Below, in pieces: positions 1 to 10,339 of a stretch of 64,000 nt of DNA; position 1 is the stretch's first letter, and every line of letters starts with the position of its first letter. Position numbers and translations under genes: made by a program. The notes below the pieces were generated by a model, which ran no database searches, had not been told where the DNA came from, and saw nothing but the letters and a program-made list of their open reading frames with translations. Source of the stretch: Favolaschia claudopus (lineage: Eukaryota > Basidiomycota > Agaricomycetes > Agaricales > Mycenaceae); the NCBI GenBank assembly GCA_037176885.1, contig JAWWNJ010000072.1, positions 372,001 through 436,000 of the forward strand. The letters run 5' to 3'.

Positions 1-337
1 TGCGAATAAAGAATGCGAGAGGCAAAAGTGCGAGCGTGTTCTTATGTCATAGTGCTGTCAAAGTGCCGTTGCCATCAAACGCTGTCAACTTTCCAACAAC
101 TTTCTTCGAGTGAATAAGGGAGGATACGGGGTCTATTAAAATCATGTAGATACATATTATAGCGCAGTAAAGCACTCCAAACCACATGGTGTGCTTTATA
201 CCAGTAGAACCAGTGGGCACTAACGAGATATCCAAGAACTTCGTGAAAATGACCACCAAAACCTCTTTTCGCGGACCCCGGATACTAGATCGACTACTAC
301 CAGTGGGTAGTCATGGTCCATCAATCCAGTTTCCGCC

Positions 338-492
338 ACCCCTTGTATATTCAAAATATATTCATATTCAACCCGGTGACTATGAGTACAATATACTACG
401 AATACGATACGAGCTCATGAGGCAAATACAATATGAATATGAATACAATATGCCAAAATGCGTATTATATTCGTATTTGGCCAGCGCTAGAC
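338..492. mobile_element. AT-rich hAT-like terminus ending CCAGCGCTA
   Basis: The stretch is dense in short GAATAC/AATATG/ATATTC units and ends at GGCCAGCGCTAG. That end resembles the CCAGCACTA ends of the clearer hAT-like elements at 41.2-41.7 kb and 21.7 kb. It sits where the integrase-like pseudogene should continue after a predicted intron, so it may have interrupted that gene. I could not find the other terminus or a target-site duplication. Confidence 0.3.
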
Positions 493-1068
493 CAGTCTGC
501 TCGAGGTATCAATATGACAGAAGTTTTGAACTTGAACCAACGCATCACTCACGCTTGGATCAAGATCTTTGGATCATTCCAGCCGTTGTTCACACCAATA
601 TCGAGAATGTCTTCAAATCCTGGAGTAAAACGGCGTCGGAGTTGTGACCAAGAAATTTCTGGTGGTATATTCTTCTTCTCGTTCATCCAACGGTGCTGAA
701 GTGTACCGATCAGAGCTGAATCATGCGAATGTCGGAGTAAGGTATGTCCGTTGCCAAAATCACTCTGAAAAATGAGTGGCATAACTGTGAACAGGTTAGC
801 TTGTCCGATAATAGTTGACTCAGCACGTACAGCCGCCTTCGAGAACAACATCCAGATAATAGCTAAGAATAATTCTCGGGTTGCTATTCGTCCACCAGAT
901 TTTCAACCATTGAATGCGGCCGATAAAGGGTTCAATGCCGGTATGCAGAGCAAGGCCATACTTGTATTTCCATTTGTCGTGTTGGTCTATGGCCCACAGA
1001 TCATTAACTCCAGCAGCCCAGAAGCGCTTGCGGCGAAGCCGGTTGGCTCGGCGCTGGCGAACCAACTC

Positions 1069-1255
1069 AGAGACTTTGTGGTAGCCACCGGTGGCTTTAG
1101 GTGACCAGTTTTTCTCGAGACCGAATGACAGCGTGTGGCTGTATTAGCCCGTCCTATTGAGGGGATTCCATGGTTGCTACCTTGAACCGTAGACTCAAAA
1201 AACCATTGCACACAAGGAGCCACCGAAAGCCACCGGTGGCTACCGCAAAGTCTCT
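1069..1255. mobile_element. MITE A (AGAGACTTTG terminal repeats)
   Basis: The left end is AGAGACTTTGTGGTAGCCAC and the right end is the inverse of AGAGACTTTGCGGTAGCCAC. The ends continue with CGGTGGCT, giving inverted repeats of about 28 bp around a 187-bp element with no ORF. It lies 23 bp from a sister copy, MITE B, inside the integrase-like pseudogene. The superfamily is not determined. Confidence 0.75.
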
Positions 1256-1278
1256 ATTGAGCAAAGTACGAAGTTATT

Positions 1279-1475
1279 AGAGACTTCGCGGAAGCCACCG
1301 GTGGCTATTTGTGGCTCTTCGTGTGCAATAGTTTTTTGAGCCTCCCGCTAGAGTTAGCCACCCTAGCATCCCATGAATAGGTGGTACAAATAGTGGCTAA
1401 TCCACCCAGAGGCTGTCATCCGGTCCCAAAAAAAATTAGCCACCAATAGCCACCAGTGGCTACCGCAAAGTCTCT
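1279..1475. mobile_element. MITE B, sister copy of MITE A
   Basis: It has the same AGAGACTT...AAGTCTCT ends as MITE A and is 197 bp long. The flanks are gttATT on the left and ATTacg on the right, so a 3-bp ATT duplication is possible. The interior is repeat-rich (CCACCGGTGGCT, AGCCACC). It has no coding capacity. The two copies side by side form a composite insertion. Confidence 0.7.
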
Positions 1476-2154
1476 ATTACGCTCCTGCATTTCGTTGTCA
1501 GTGAAACATCTCGGACATTCAATTTGAGCTGACCGCGGAACACTCATGTTTTCCTCGTGGAATAAAAGACTGCTCATTTCACGGTGACCAGCTTTGGGAT
1601 ATTGGAGGCGAAGACGGAGCATCGCATCGCGGATGCTCTCGACTGTGTGGTTTTGCTGACGCGCCCGAGTCAAGCCCAACTCTTTGCGCATTTCCCGAAA
1701 TCGAGTCAATCTTTCGCTCGTCATTGAAGCTGGCAACTACCTCGGAATTGGAACATTCAAAACTGCCGAAATGGGCTACCTGACCCTTCTCCATCTCACT
1801 GCTGGCCATCTCGGAGCACGCGCAAATGAGCCAGTTGCTGTGAAGCGAATGTATAAACGTCGGAATACTCCGACTGACGCCAATCCAGGCAAATGGGTGT
1901 TGAACCGTTTGACATCTGCTGATGAACACAGCAAAATTCTCATGGAAGCCAATGTTCTTTTCTGGGCAACTTCTATCATGAACTTCACGTATTCATTCAT
2001 TTACCATTTTATTCAGAACTCATCCGAGCTCCCCCTTTTCAAAATCCCCGAAATTCGCTTTGTGCGTGCGGGCGTCGCAATTGTTCATGACCAAACCACC
2101 GGTCCAACGACCCTTAAATGCATCTCATTGAAGAGCGAATCAACGAAGCAGAGG

Positions 2155-2193
2155 ATGAACTTGAACTTGAACTTGAACTTGAACTTGAACTTG
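2155..2193. repeat. (GAACTT)n hexanucleotide repeat
   Basis: About six tandem copies of GAACTT/CTTGAA are present. In one plus-strand frame they read as alternating Glu-Leu, continuing the acidic segment of the alpha-kinase. They may therefore be host coding sequence at the LINE junction rather than the LINE tail. Confidence 0.7.
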
Positions 2194-3590
2194 ATTTCTA
2201 TTTACGCCGTACCTGGCCCTAAGGGCAATGGGGCAGTACCTACTGGATGTACCAGCTAATTGTATCTACAAGGTAATCTAATGAGTGAGGATTGCTAACT
2301 TGAGTTATACGTGGGCGCTAAATGATAAGTAAAAGAGTTGAAGACGTATAGTATAGGGAAAGTTGATGCGTAAGACAGCGATATGGGGCGGAGAGCTAAA
2401 ACAGCGGAGGTAGAGGGAATGCAGATTATGCTTTTATATGTAATGGAAGGGATTATACGCAGGTAAGATATATGAGAGGGAGACCGGGAGAAGAGATGAG
2501 AAAGGAAGGATATGACAGAGAGAACGCAGCTTAATTGAAGCGACCAGTCCTTTGTACGAATTCGATGAGCAGCTTCGGGTGATTGAGGAGGTTGCGGACA
2601 TCGACAGCACCGAGAATACCCGCTGAGAATGATGCAAACTGCAGGGGAGGACGGAATTGGGACCAGGCCGGACAGTGTAGCAGGAAATGAGCTCGAGTTT
2701 CCCGGGAGGCGCCGCAATAGTCACATGCGGGTGAGGGTACGAGCCGGCCTCGGAATCGGTGGGCATTCAGGGCCGAGAAATCGGTACGAAGCTGGCCAAT
2801 GATGGAAATATCAGCGCGGGATGCAGAGGAGGCATATGGAGAGCGAAGAATGAGGGAGGGAGGAGAATCGTCGATTTCACGTAGCCCCCGGCCAAGGGTA
2901 GATGTCTCCCACATCTTGCACCAACGCCGGAGCGTGATTTCGTTGATACGGCGTTTGCAGGTTGTGAGCGAGACAGGCAGGGAAGACGATGGCTGGAGCC
3001 GAGTTGCTGCCTTGGCAGCGTCATCCGCAAGTTCATTGCCCAAGGTGCCGATGTGAGCGGGTGTCCATAGGTTTGTGATGCGAAGAGCCGGCAGAGTGCA
3101 GATGGCGGAGCGGACGAGTCTGTCGTACTGTACGGCTCGGTGCTCCGCACGAGGGCTAGTCGACAGAATACCTCGCAGACCAGCTTGAGAGTCTGAGACA
3201 ACAAGAATATGATCCGCACCCCGGATCAACGCACGCTCTGTCGCCCGCAACAGTCCTTCCATCTCACCCTCAGCCACTTGTCCATCGCCCAGTGGCAGAA
3301 GAATCCTTTCCCGCACCGTCTCCTGAGATCAGTACTGCCGCGCCGGCAGCTGCGCCGGCCAGGAGAGATCCATCTGTGAACCATGTGGAGTCGCCGAACG
3401 ACCGGTCAGCGAGAAGAGCACCGAGGACAGACGTGGCGACTTCTCTGGGGGGTATGATGGTGGAAACGGGAAGCGGATCAGCCCATGGCGGTGAGTAGAC
3501 AGTTTCTATCCTCTCCATCCCCAGCAGAGAGGATGGCTTTTACAAGTTCATTAACAACGGAGCGCGGTCCCAATTGACATGACGAGACAA
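2194..3590 (-). mobile_element. 5'-truncated Tad-like LINE, 3' half
   Basis: A minus-strand non-LTR retrotransposon fragment carries an RNase H domain, a CCHC-like C-terminal finger and a 3' UTR of about 330 bp. It is inserted in the Glu-Leu repeat of the alpha-kinase gene. The reverse transcriptase and everything 5' of it are missing, as expected for 5' truncation during target-primed reverse transcription. No clean target-site duplication could be read because one side is microsatellite. Confidence 0.75.
2531..3518 (-). pseudogene. LINE RNase H domain plus C-terminal zinc-finger region (frameshifted)
   Basis: Minus strand. The first part (3518-3300) holds STWFTDGSLLAG, with the first RNase H Asp. 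After a frameshift near 3300 the second part (3316-2531) holds EGEMEGLLRA (Glu), VVSDSQAG (Asp) and TPAHIGTLGNELADDAAK (His/Asp). Together these give the D-E-D-H/D set of a LINE RNase H. A C-terminal CDYC...HFLLHC motif follows, the Cys/His finger found downstream of RNase H in such elements. The product would have removed RNA from RNA-DNA hybrids during retrotransposition. The frameshift and missing RT make it non-functional. Confidence 0.8.
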
Positions 3591-4045
3591 GATGCGAGCG
3601 AGCTGTCGGAATTTCTGGCATTCACACAGCATGTTCAATTTTAAAAGACAAAGGGGGCTGTTTATCTATCTGATCTTCAAGGTGACTCAGCAGTTTTTTC
3701 TGGTGCGACTGTTCCTTGACAAATATCGAAATTTCAGGGAGCATGGAACTTCTCACCGATCCTCAGATCATGACTTCGCCGTGAGTTCAACATTTAATTC
3801 ATCGCAATACTGTTATAAACTTGATCTCCCCTTTCGCAGGTTAATTGGTGAAGGCGCGGAGATTTTTGGGGACGGAAACGTTCCCTCGGCCTTCAACTCC
3901 TTCCCCGAAGAACATTGCTGCAACCATATTTGTCGGTGGCTTGAACTTCCCAAATTGGCCGCTTCCGCCAACTCTGATGCTCGCTCTGTGATTTCTACTC
4001 ACTCATAGTGGGAAAGATTAGTCTTATTGTATGATTTATGCTGTA

Positions 4046-4616
4046 CAGTCGCAAACCCCGAAGCGAAACGGCACTAGGAATTGAAACACTCGCCGAACAC
4101 ACGGTTAACGCTTTCCCCCGGGGCCGAATCTTTGCATGTAGGCACCCCACCGTCTGAGCACCCAAACCACAAAAGGAATTGTGTTGAAAATCCTCTCGCC
4201 GCTGGCAATGGCCTTGTTTGTTTAAGCTTTGTTTACGCCGGCAGATGCACCAAGGCGAAATATCATTTCTTCCTCTGGCATTGTGGCCGGTGACATACAG
4301 TAGTAATATAGAAAGTCATTTCGAGGCGGATTGCATCGAAAGTATTGAACGAACTGGTCGATTTGCGCGAGAATGGCTCAATTTGTTGTGTTTAATTTTG
4401 TAGTGTTTCGCTATCACGTTATTTGGCGATATTTGACTCGCCCCACAAACTGCCCTCGTTCTCAACGAAAACAGAGTCGATTCACTTGATTCTTGATTGT
4501 AAGTGGTGGCCAGGAAATAAACTATAAGTCTATAACAAACATCACCCGTTTTCGCTTCCTAGTCCACCCACAATCAAGCGAAAATGCTAAACGTTTTGCT
4601 TCGGGGTTTGCGACTG
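4046..4616. mobile_element. TA-flanked MITE, copy 1 of the CAGTCGCAAACCCC family
   Basis: The left end is CAGTCGCAAACCCCGAAGCG and the right end is its inverse with one change. The TIR is about 26 bp and TA dinucleotides flank both ends (4044-4045 and 4617-4618). At 571 bp without a recognisable protein it is probably a non-autonomous Tc1/mariner-type element. A second copy in opposite orientation lies at 25347-25913. Confidence 0.85.
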
Positions 4617-4618
4617 TA

Positions 4619-6646
4619 TGCCTCTCTATGCAATCTATGCTCACCATTTATATCACTCGCACATCGCTTTTCAACCATTTACGTCGCAGCAATGTCATGT
4701 GACAAGTTTCCTTGATGTGACCACGGTATGTATGGTCCTCTGGGTCCTACTGCCTAATCGGGTAAGCGCCGGCCATCAAACGAGCGTGGTGCTCCGGCTT
4801 TCCATACCGGTGCATCAGCTCGATTCACGGGTGAGATCGGCCAACATATGCCAAAAAAGAGACAGTCGATGGGAATGCCCCAAAGCGCCTTACACAGGGT
4901 TTTTGAACACATGTTCAAGAAGTTAATCATGGCAAAAACATCATTCAAAGGGCACGTAGTTGGGGATAATTGAGTTTAGAAACCCGGGGTGCAGGTAGAA
5001 ACCCCCTCCTTATTTGGAAATTCGGGTCCAAAAATATTATTGAGGGGTTTCTCCGGCCGGCACTCCCGACCGAGAAGCTCCAGCCAAACAATCGCTGATG
5101 GTATCGATCCGCTTCTTACACCGCACCTCCATTTTCCGACATTCTCGCAACATTCTCGTCGACACATCCCTGCACCATGCACTCTCTCCAGAACATCGAT
5201 CGCGTCACCTGACGACGGCGAATGCACTGTATTGCGACCCTGCTGCGCTCGCAACGCCCCGTACCGACATCTCAACATCTCGAGTGACTTGCTTGCTGTC
5301 AAAATCACCTGACTGATGGCCCGGTGGTGTTTTCAGACTTTCAGACTCAATCTGAGGCTAGATACCTATGCTGTGGGTGTCGAGAGGAAAAAATATTAAT
5401 TCCCAAAAAAGGAAAGAAGGAGGGAGAGAGAGGAGAGAAAAGAGAGAATCTCATTATTTCTTGTGGCTCAAACTCGGTGCATTTGGTGGTTGTTCTCAAT
5501 GGATGAAGATGATCAATTTTGCTATTTTTTTCCGGCGCCTGCGGCGCGCAATGCGTTATTTGGCCTGTCGGCCACGTAAAGGGCAGATATTCGTGTGAAA
5601 CTGCCGTTTTGAGCTCTATCCACCGGGTAAGAGCTGTTCACCGGGTCCGGTCGCGTGGTTGATCTGGATACCTCTGCCCCCAATTGGTTTTTCCGCGGCC
5701 GGCATGTCATTTCCGATGGCAAGCAAACACAAAGCGCTATGTCACGACTGTGACTAAACCGCGAGCTTGACTTGTTCAACTATCGAAACGGGTGCCTCGC
5801 GTCTGCTTTCAAGCAATTGCCTTTGGGCGTAAGCTCGCCAGATTGTCTCCCGTGAAAATCCGACCATTTAGGAGGTAAAAACCGCTCAAAGGCTTCGCAA
5901 ATCGAGTGCAGCATTTAATTTTCAACTTCAAGTTGACTTCTTGTCGAGTTCTTCTGGAGATGCTATTAATAAATGACCGGTGCTATTCTTCTCTGTTAGC
6001 AATTTTCATAACCGCAACACTTCTCAGTCACTGTAATTGCTGTTGTTTGATATCCTGTCTCCCGGCCGAATCTCAACATCAATACAATTTATTTTACATT
6101 TGACTGCTCGGCAGCTGCACTTGCAACTCATTTGTTGTAGTAAGTACCCCTCGCTATTGAAGTCTTACCTTTGACTGCCATTTGATTGAACGTCTATCTG
6201 GCAAAGCAAGCTTGATTCTGACCTTGAAGCGGCAAAATCAGCATAAGCAGAGCATTCAAGTTATGGATATTTGCAAAGGACAGGTTCTGGAATTGTTCTG
6301 CTCACTACAAGTTACCTTGATACATACAGGATTCTGAAGTTGAATGCAGTTTAGCACTTTCCCGGCTTCACATTGACCCCGGAACACTGAATTTTTTCAA
6401 ATACATCCTCAAGTACCTCTACTCCCTTTATCCTCAGCCTATCTTCAAATTCCGGCCGCTGAACTGTGAAGCTTTGAACACGAAAGTCCAGCGGCAATGA
6501 TACCCATCGCGGAACAACCCGATTAGGCGATATCTTGACGTAATCGAGCTATCCCGAGGTATCCACCCAGAGCATAAGTATCTAGCCCAATCTGATGACT
6601 CTGCGCTAACGTTTTGCAACACCCATCTAAAAAAGTGCATACACCC
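4619..6646. other. No recognisable gene
   Basis: I see no protein family, RNA gene or clear transposon terminus here. The most notable feature is a purine-rich tract at about 5398-5450 (GGAGGGAGAGAGAGGAGAGA-like). Comparable tracts recur at about 8095-8130, 12655-12725 and, as pyrimidines, 36440-36490, each in otherwise ordinary non-coding sequence. Confidence 0.5.
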
Positions 6647-7559
6647 TGTCGGAAAATCCGAAATCAGGTGATAGGGCCAAATATACCAATATCAAGCTTG
6701 ATCAGGCTGTCAAGTTCGGGGTCGGTTGATAAGGTCCAAAAAAGACTTATAAACACTGATCAAGCTTGACGGCCTGATATTGCTTGATAGGTCTTGATCA
6801 AGGTTGGGTGGGGAAAATGGTCAAACCGTTACAACCGTGTTGCGCTTTCTGTTGTAGTATCTATAGTTATAGAACTATGTACTTCAAAGTGTTTGATACT
6901 ATAAGACTGCTATTTTAAGTTAGAATTTATAAGTATTTCGCATCGCGCGGTTCGAACCCGCGTGACTAAGTCAGTAAAATGACACTATAACCACTATGCT
7001 AAGGAACCTTTGACATAGTGAGGTGGTCTACGTCACATATCATGGTAATACTTCACTTGCAGGCGTGATATCATCATCAACTGGACTCTGTCCAATTCAC
7101 TTGTGCGTGTCTTGAATGCATAAGTAGTACCTACAAATGTAGTCGCATAGACTCTGAAATCTGACAATTGAATTCTATCTTCAATTGAATTATAATATAA
7201 GTACTGTACCGATATGTATGGTAGCAACATAACGCATAACGCAGAGCCATTTTTGCTTACAAATCGTCCCATATATGGTCATTTTGCACTGCTTTTGCAC
7301 AGCAAATTACCATAAAAGGCTAGCAACGGCGCGTAACGCACCTCAGAGCGTTGCCTCCATACAGATCGGTACAGTACATAGGGTGTGTTGGAGCAGTTTT
7401 TCGGCCTCATCCTGATACTACTTGACAGTGCTTGATATGGCTTGACCCTACTTGATCAAGCTTGACATCAGTTGATCAACGGCACTGGGAGCCTGATCAA
7501 GCTTGATACCCCCGTCAAGCCTCGTCAAGCTTGATCAGGTAAATTCGGATTTTCCGACA
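6647..7559. mobile_element. 913-bp TIR element with CTTGATCA subterminal repeats
   Basis: The termini are perfect 16-bp inverted repeats, TGTCGGAAAATCCGAA. Inside both ends lie many copies of CTTGATCA, TCAAGCTTGA and CTTGAC in both orientations, the kind of array that binds transposase in hAT and CACTA-like elements. The target-site duplication is ambiguous. A tRNA-like sequence sits in the middle. It has no transposase ORF, so it is non-autonomous. Confidence 0.75.
6941..7008 (-). tRNA. tRNA-like sequence, probably degenerate or SINE-derived
   Basis: On the minus strand there is an A-box-like TTAGCATAGTGGTTA and a B-box with a perfect T-stem (CGCGG GTTCGAA CCGCG). The putative acceptor arms do not pair and the anticodon stem is weak (GTCA...TGAC), so a working tRNA is unlikely. 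It lies inside the CTTGATCA element and could be a tRNA-derived internal module. Confidence 0.35.
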
Positions 7560-9640
7560 CCAGACAATTAAGACCAACGTCAGCAGCATTTCTTGTGGGA
7601 ACAATGCATGGTTAGGTCGCAGCCCAGGGCGTCGCCATGCTGCACGAGCATTTGGATTGGGAGGGGTTCCTCGCAAGACCATATCGCCAAAATGGCGGGC
7701 TTTTTGCAACGCTAGAACTCGAGGATGGCACAAACCCCCAAAATTGTGTGGAGCTGACTCATCAGACAACCGATGAGATTGTTTTTTTCTAGGTATGCAC
7801 GCGTCAGGACTTACTGTTAAGATTAAATGTGTTTTCCCGTGTACACCCATGCCTATGGGATATTTCCGGGGTTGTGAAAGGGGTTCTACCCGTAAACTTG
7901 AATGATGGTCGCCGACCAGCGGCAGGAGGCAATTTTGGCATGTTCTCGTCCGCCCATCATCCATGTCCTTGATTCCATTTATGTATGATATGCAGTCCGT
8001 TCGGGCCCGATTATGGGGAAGCTTGCTTCCCCATTCATCGGCTTATGTACTATGTCTGTGGCTACGGAGAATTAATCAAGTTTTCGAGTTGCAGAAAAAG
8101 AGAAAAAAAGAGGGGAAAAGAGGAGAGATTGTTGAATACCTATTTCATCTTGATTCTTTTGCCATATCGAGTAAACATCAGGGAATTCAAGACTATGTCT
8201 ATTCGGGTTTGCGTCCCAAAACGACATAGGACGCAGCGAATGGAATACAAGATTCGTAAGCTTTCGTGACACGGCAACTCGGAGACACCAGAAGCTAAGA
8301 TACATAAGAGAAACATGCATGAAAAGCGCACCTTTTATCCCACATCCACGTAGCACTGCGCCCTCTATGCCAAATCACCATCAGTAAGCACAAATAAGTT
8401 GAAACTCCGAGAGGCATAGACAAATGATACGGTCACTTGTTAATAGCTGCATGTCCCAATCGAAGACCTTCATTGACTTCTCCATTATTCCATTTCTTGA
8501 ATGTTCGACATGTCCGTCCTACTGGTACCGAGGGCAGTCATTGCCCAGATTGAATTTAGCCGGATTTTCACGGAATTACAAGGTTTTCGGGGTTGAATAA
8601 TGTTTCCTTGGTCCCAGAAAGTATCCAGAGTAATTTCATAGTATATTACAAAGGTTTTCGACGCTTTTACCGAGCGACAGCTGCCCAGTTTGGGGACAAA
8701 CGACGCCGGGCAAGCAAAAAAGCTGATATAATGAATTGGCGGGTTTTTTCGGCCACAGAGTGAGGAGAAAGTGTCGGATAGGCAAGAGAGCTACAGTAGC
8801 CGCTGCACAAGAAATCGAAGTTTATCGGCCAGAATGGTGAAGGAATCTCGAGCGCAAGACGAGAACATGTTGAGTGTTACACTTGTGACACCGTCACACT
8901 TAACATTTGGGCGTGGCCGGCGCTTGCCGGTTGAGTCTGCGGTGTGGGAATGTGGCTGTGAGACTCAACATGTTGAGTGGACCCAGCTGATCGGTCGGTT
9001 AACCCCGCCAGGGGCTGTCCCAAAAAGGCGATGTTGATCGCGGCAAGAATTACGCCGATCAAGTCTGTCTTACAATCCAGGATGGTTTCTCATTGTTACC
9101 ATGGATAAGACAGGTCAGTAAATCGCCGTTAGTGGAGGAGTTTGGGAGGTTCATCATGGTATTTTTTGATAGAAAGAATAAAAACATTGCGGGTTCAATT
9201 CCCAGCTTTTTCAATTTTTTTGTGGCTGCCGAAGGCGAAAATCAACACTGGTTGGGCTCATCATGACTGCCGTAGGCCAAAATCGCGTTGGCTAGTGCCC
9301 GGGTAAGGGCTTTGGGTTATTGCTCAGGGCTCTGAGGTATATTTTGTCGAAAAAACGGCCCAAAGCAATAAGTGGTGTAAAGTCGCGGAGGAGAACTAAT
9401 CGGAAGCGCGACGAGGGCGTACTTAAGCGCAAAGAGCAATGGGTCAGGTGATCACGTAAATTATTTTCTGTCCAGGCCTGGCGCCTACTACAAAATATTT
9501 ACTTGAACTACCTTACACAAATTTGTGGAACCAAGGTGTCATGCCGTGAGTGGCCGACCCGATGGCCGAATTTGATGCCGCGATCAACATCGCCATTTTT
9601 GACAGCTGGCGGCGGAAAGTTGGCAAGTGTGTTTACATAT
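7560..9640. other. No recognisable gene
   Basis: I found no conserved coding sequence. A perfect palindrome, GGGGAAGCTTGCTTCCCC, lies at about 8016-8033. AACATGTTGAGTG occurs at about 8865 and again near 8965, both inside palindromic AACATGTT contexts, suggesting a small unclassified repeat. Confidence 0.45.
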
Positions 9641-9648
9641 AGTCTAGA

Positions 9649-9937
9649 TCTGAGCCGTAGAGGCGAGTACGAGTCGCCTCGGAGTTTGAAAGTTTTGATG
9701 CCCTTCACCCTGCGTTTCAGTCAGTTCCGATTCAAGCCGTTACTTTTGGGGGCGCAAATTTCGAGATAAATGAGGCTCTCCAAATTTTCTTGTGGATTTT
9801 GAGAGGCAGAATATGGGTGCTCTGAGCTTTTCTTTTCGCCCTTCGTCGCGCTATAATTGATGGGACTGATGACTTGGCGTTGTCAAGGCCACAGAAATTC
9901 AAACTCCGAGGCGACTCCTACTCGCCTCTACGGCTCA
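9649..9937. repeat. Foldback with 40-bp inverted arms
   Basis: The left arm starts TGAGCCGTAGAGGCGAGTA (9649 onward) and continues GAGTCGCCTCGGAGTTTGAA. The right arm (9897-9937) is its inverse with one mismatch. Each arm contains its own smaller hairpin, GAGGCGA...TCGCCTC. The loop of about 200 bp has no ORF. A second, different hairpin begins 5 bp beyond the right arm. Confidence 0.75.
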
Positions 9938-9941
9938 ATGC

Positions 9942-10011
9942 CAGCCTCTCTTGTATTGAGTGATCTGAACGACTATCTTCAGATTTCACGTCCCCCATAC
10001 AAGAGAGGCTG
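9942..10011. repeat. Hairpin with perfect 15-bp arms around TGAACGACTATCTTCA
   Basis: Arms CAGCCTCTCTTGTAT and ATACAAGAGAGGCTG pair perfectly. Between them lie 40 nt containing TGAACGACTATCTTCA, itself able to fold as ATCTGAA-CGACTATC-TTCAGAT. A second hairpin at 53218-53271 has the same 16-nt core and arms of the same length but unrelated sequence. Confidence 0.7.
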
Positions 10012-10287
10012 AAACGAGCCTAGTTTACATAGGCCGAGCGACTTGTGCGCATTCCGCCGCAACGTGCGCACCCAATATGGCAATTTGATGCGGGCTGTGT
10101 TGATGCAAATCACTTCGGCGAGACTCGGCACCCGCCAAACCCTAGTCCTTCATTTGCGCGAAGGGGACCAACCATTCGCGGCCCCTCCCCTCCCTCGCTC
10201 CGCTCGGGGGGTCCCCCAAGCCGGGGCCGCTCAGGTTGGCACTCTAAAGCCTCGTTCGCGCGAATCTTTCTGTTCCTCACCCCACAC

Positions 10288-10335
10288 CCCCCCGAACCCT
10301 AACCACTAACCCAAACCTTAACCCTAACCAGGTAC
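10288..10335. repeat. Degenerate telomere-like (CCCTAA) tract
   Basis: CCCTAACC, ACTAACCC, AACCTTAACC and CCCTAACC follow one another irregularly, with more AACCCTAACCACCTAACC at about 10381-10401. This resembles the fungal TTAGGG repeat read on the other strand but is imperfect. It could be an interstitial telomere relic or chance low complexity. Confidence 0.4.
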
Positions 10336-10339
10336 CTAA

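Larger units (their letters stand above)
493..1740 (-). pseudogene. DDE integrase-core family pseudogene (agaric repeat family)
   Basis: Read on the minus strand, 1736-1476 encodes a helix-turn-helix-like N-terminal part containing ELGLTRARQQNHTVESI. From 1068 downward follows RRKRFWAAGVNDLWAIDQHD, the start of an integrase-type catalytic core, and 851-549 encodes QSDFGNG...IPPEISWSQLRRRF. The likely catalytic residues are the Asp of AIDQ, the Asp of QSD and the Glu of PPE. The gene is broken twice: two MITEs at 1069-1475 split the N-terminal part from the core, and a shift with about 20 extra codons near 820-850 separates the first Asp from the second. Removing the MITE block rejoins the frame at ...QERN/ELVRQRR. 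A GTGAGT donor near 551 suggests an intron before the lost 3' exon. The family assignment is from memory of agaric proteins; its natural role is probably transposition. Confidence 0.75.
1714..4008 (+). pseudogene. Alpha-type protein kinase domain pseudogene, split by a LINE
   Basis: The N-terminal part (1714-2193) encodes FKTAEMGYLTL, VAVKRMYKRR, EANVLFWATSIMNFTYSFI and IPEIRFVRAGVAIVH, the order seen in fungal alpha-kinase domains. It ends in a Glu-Leu repeat when read in the shifted frame (LIEERINEAEDELEL). After the inserted LINE the domain resumes at 3594 with SELSEFLAFTQHVQF, SDLQGDSAVFSGATVP and LTDPQIMTSP. A 59-bp intron (3781-3839, GTGAGT...CAG) precedes the last exon, with FGDGNVPSAFNSFPEEHCCN and the Cys/His motif typical of the kinase C-terminus. 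A TAA after HVQF, another stop after ATVP and frameshifts show it is dead even without the LINE. The true start is not clear because the 5' end meets the oppositely oriented integrase pseudogene. Confidence 0.8.

Noticed and set aside
9176..9240. T-rich stretch as a pol III terminator or tRNA remnant ('gggttcaattcccagc')
   Set aside because: GGGTTCAATTCCCAGC resembles a B-box, but no A-box or tRNA fold lies at the right distance on that strand.
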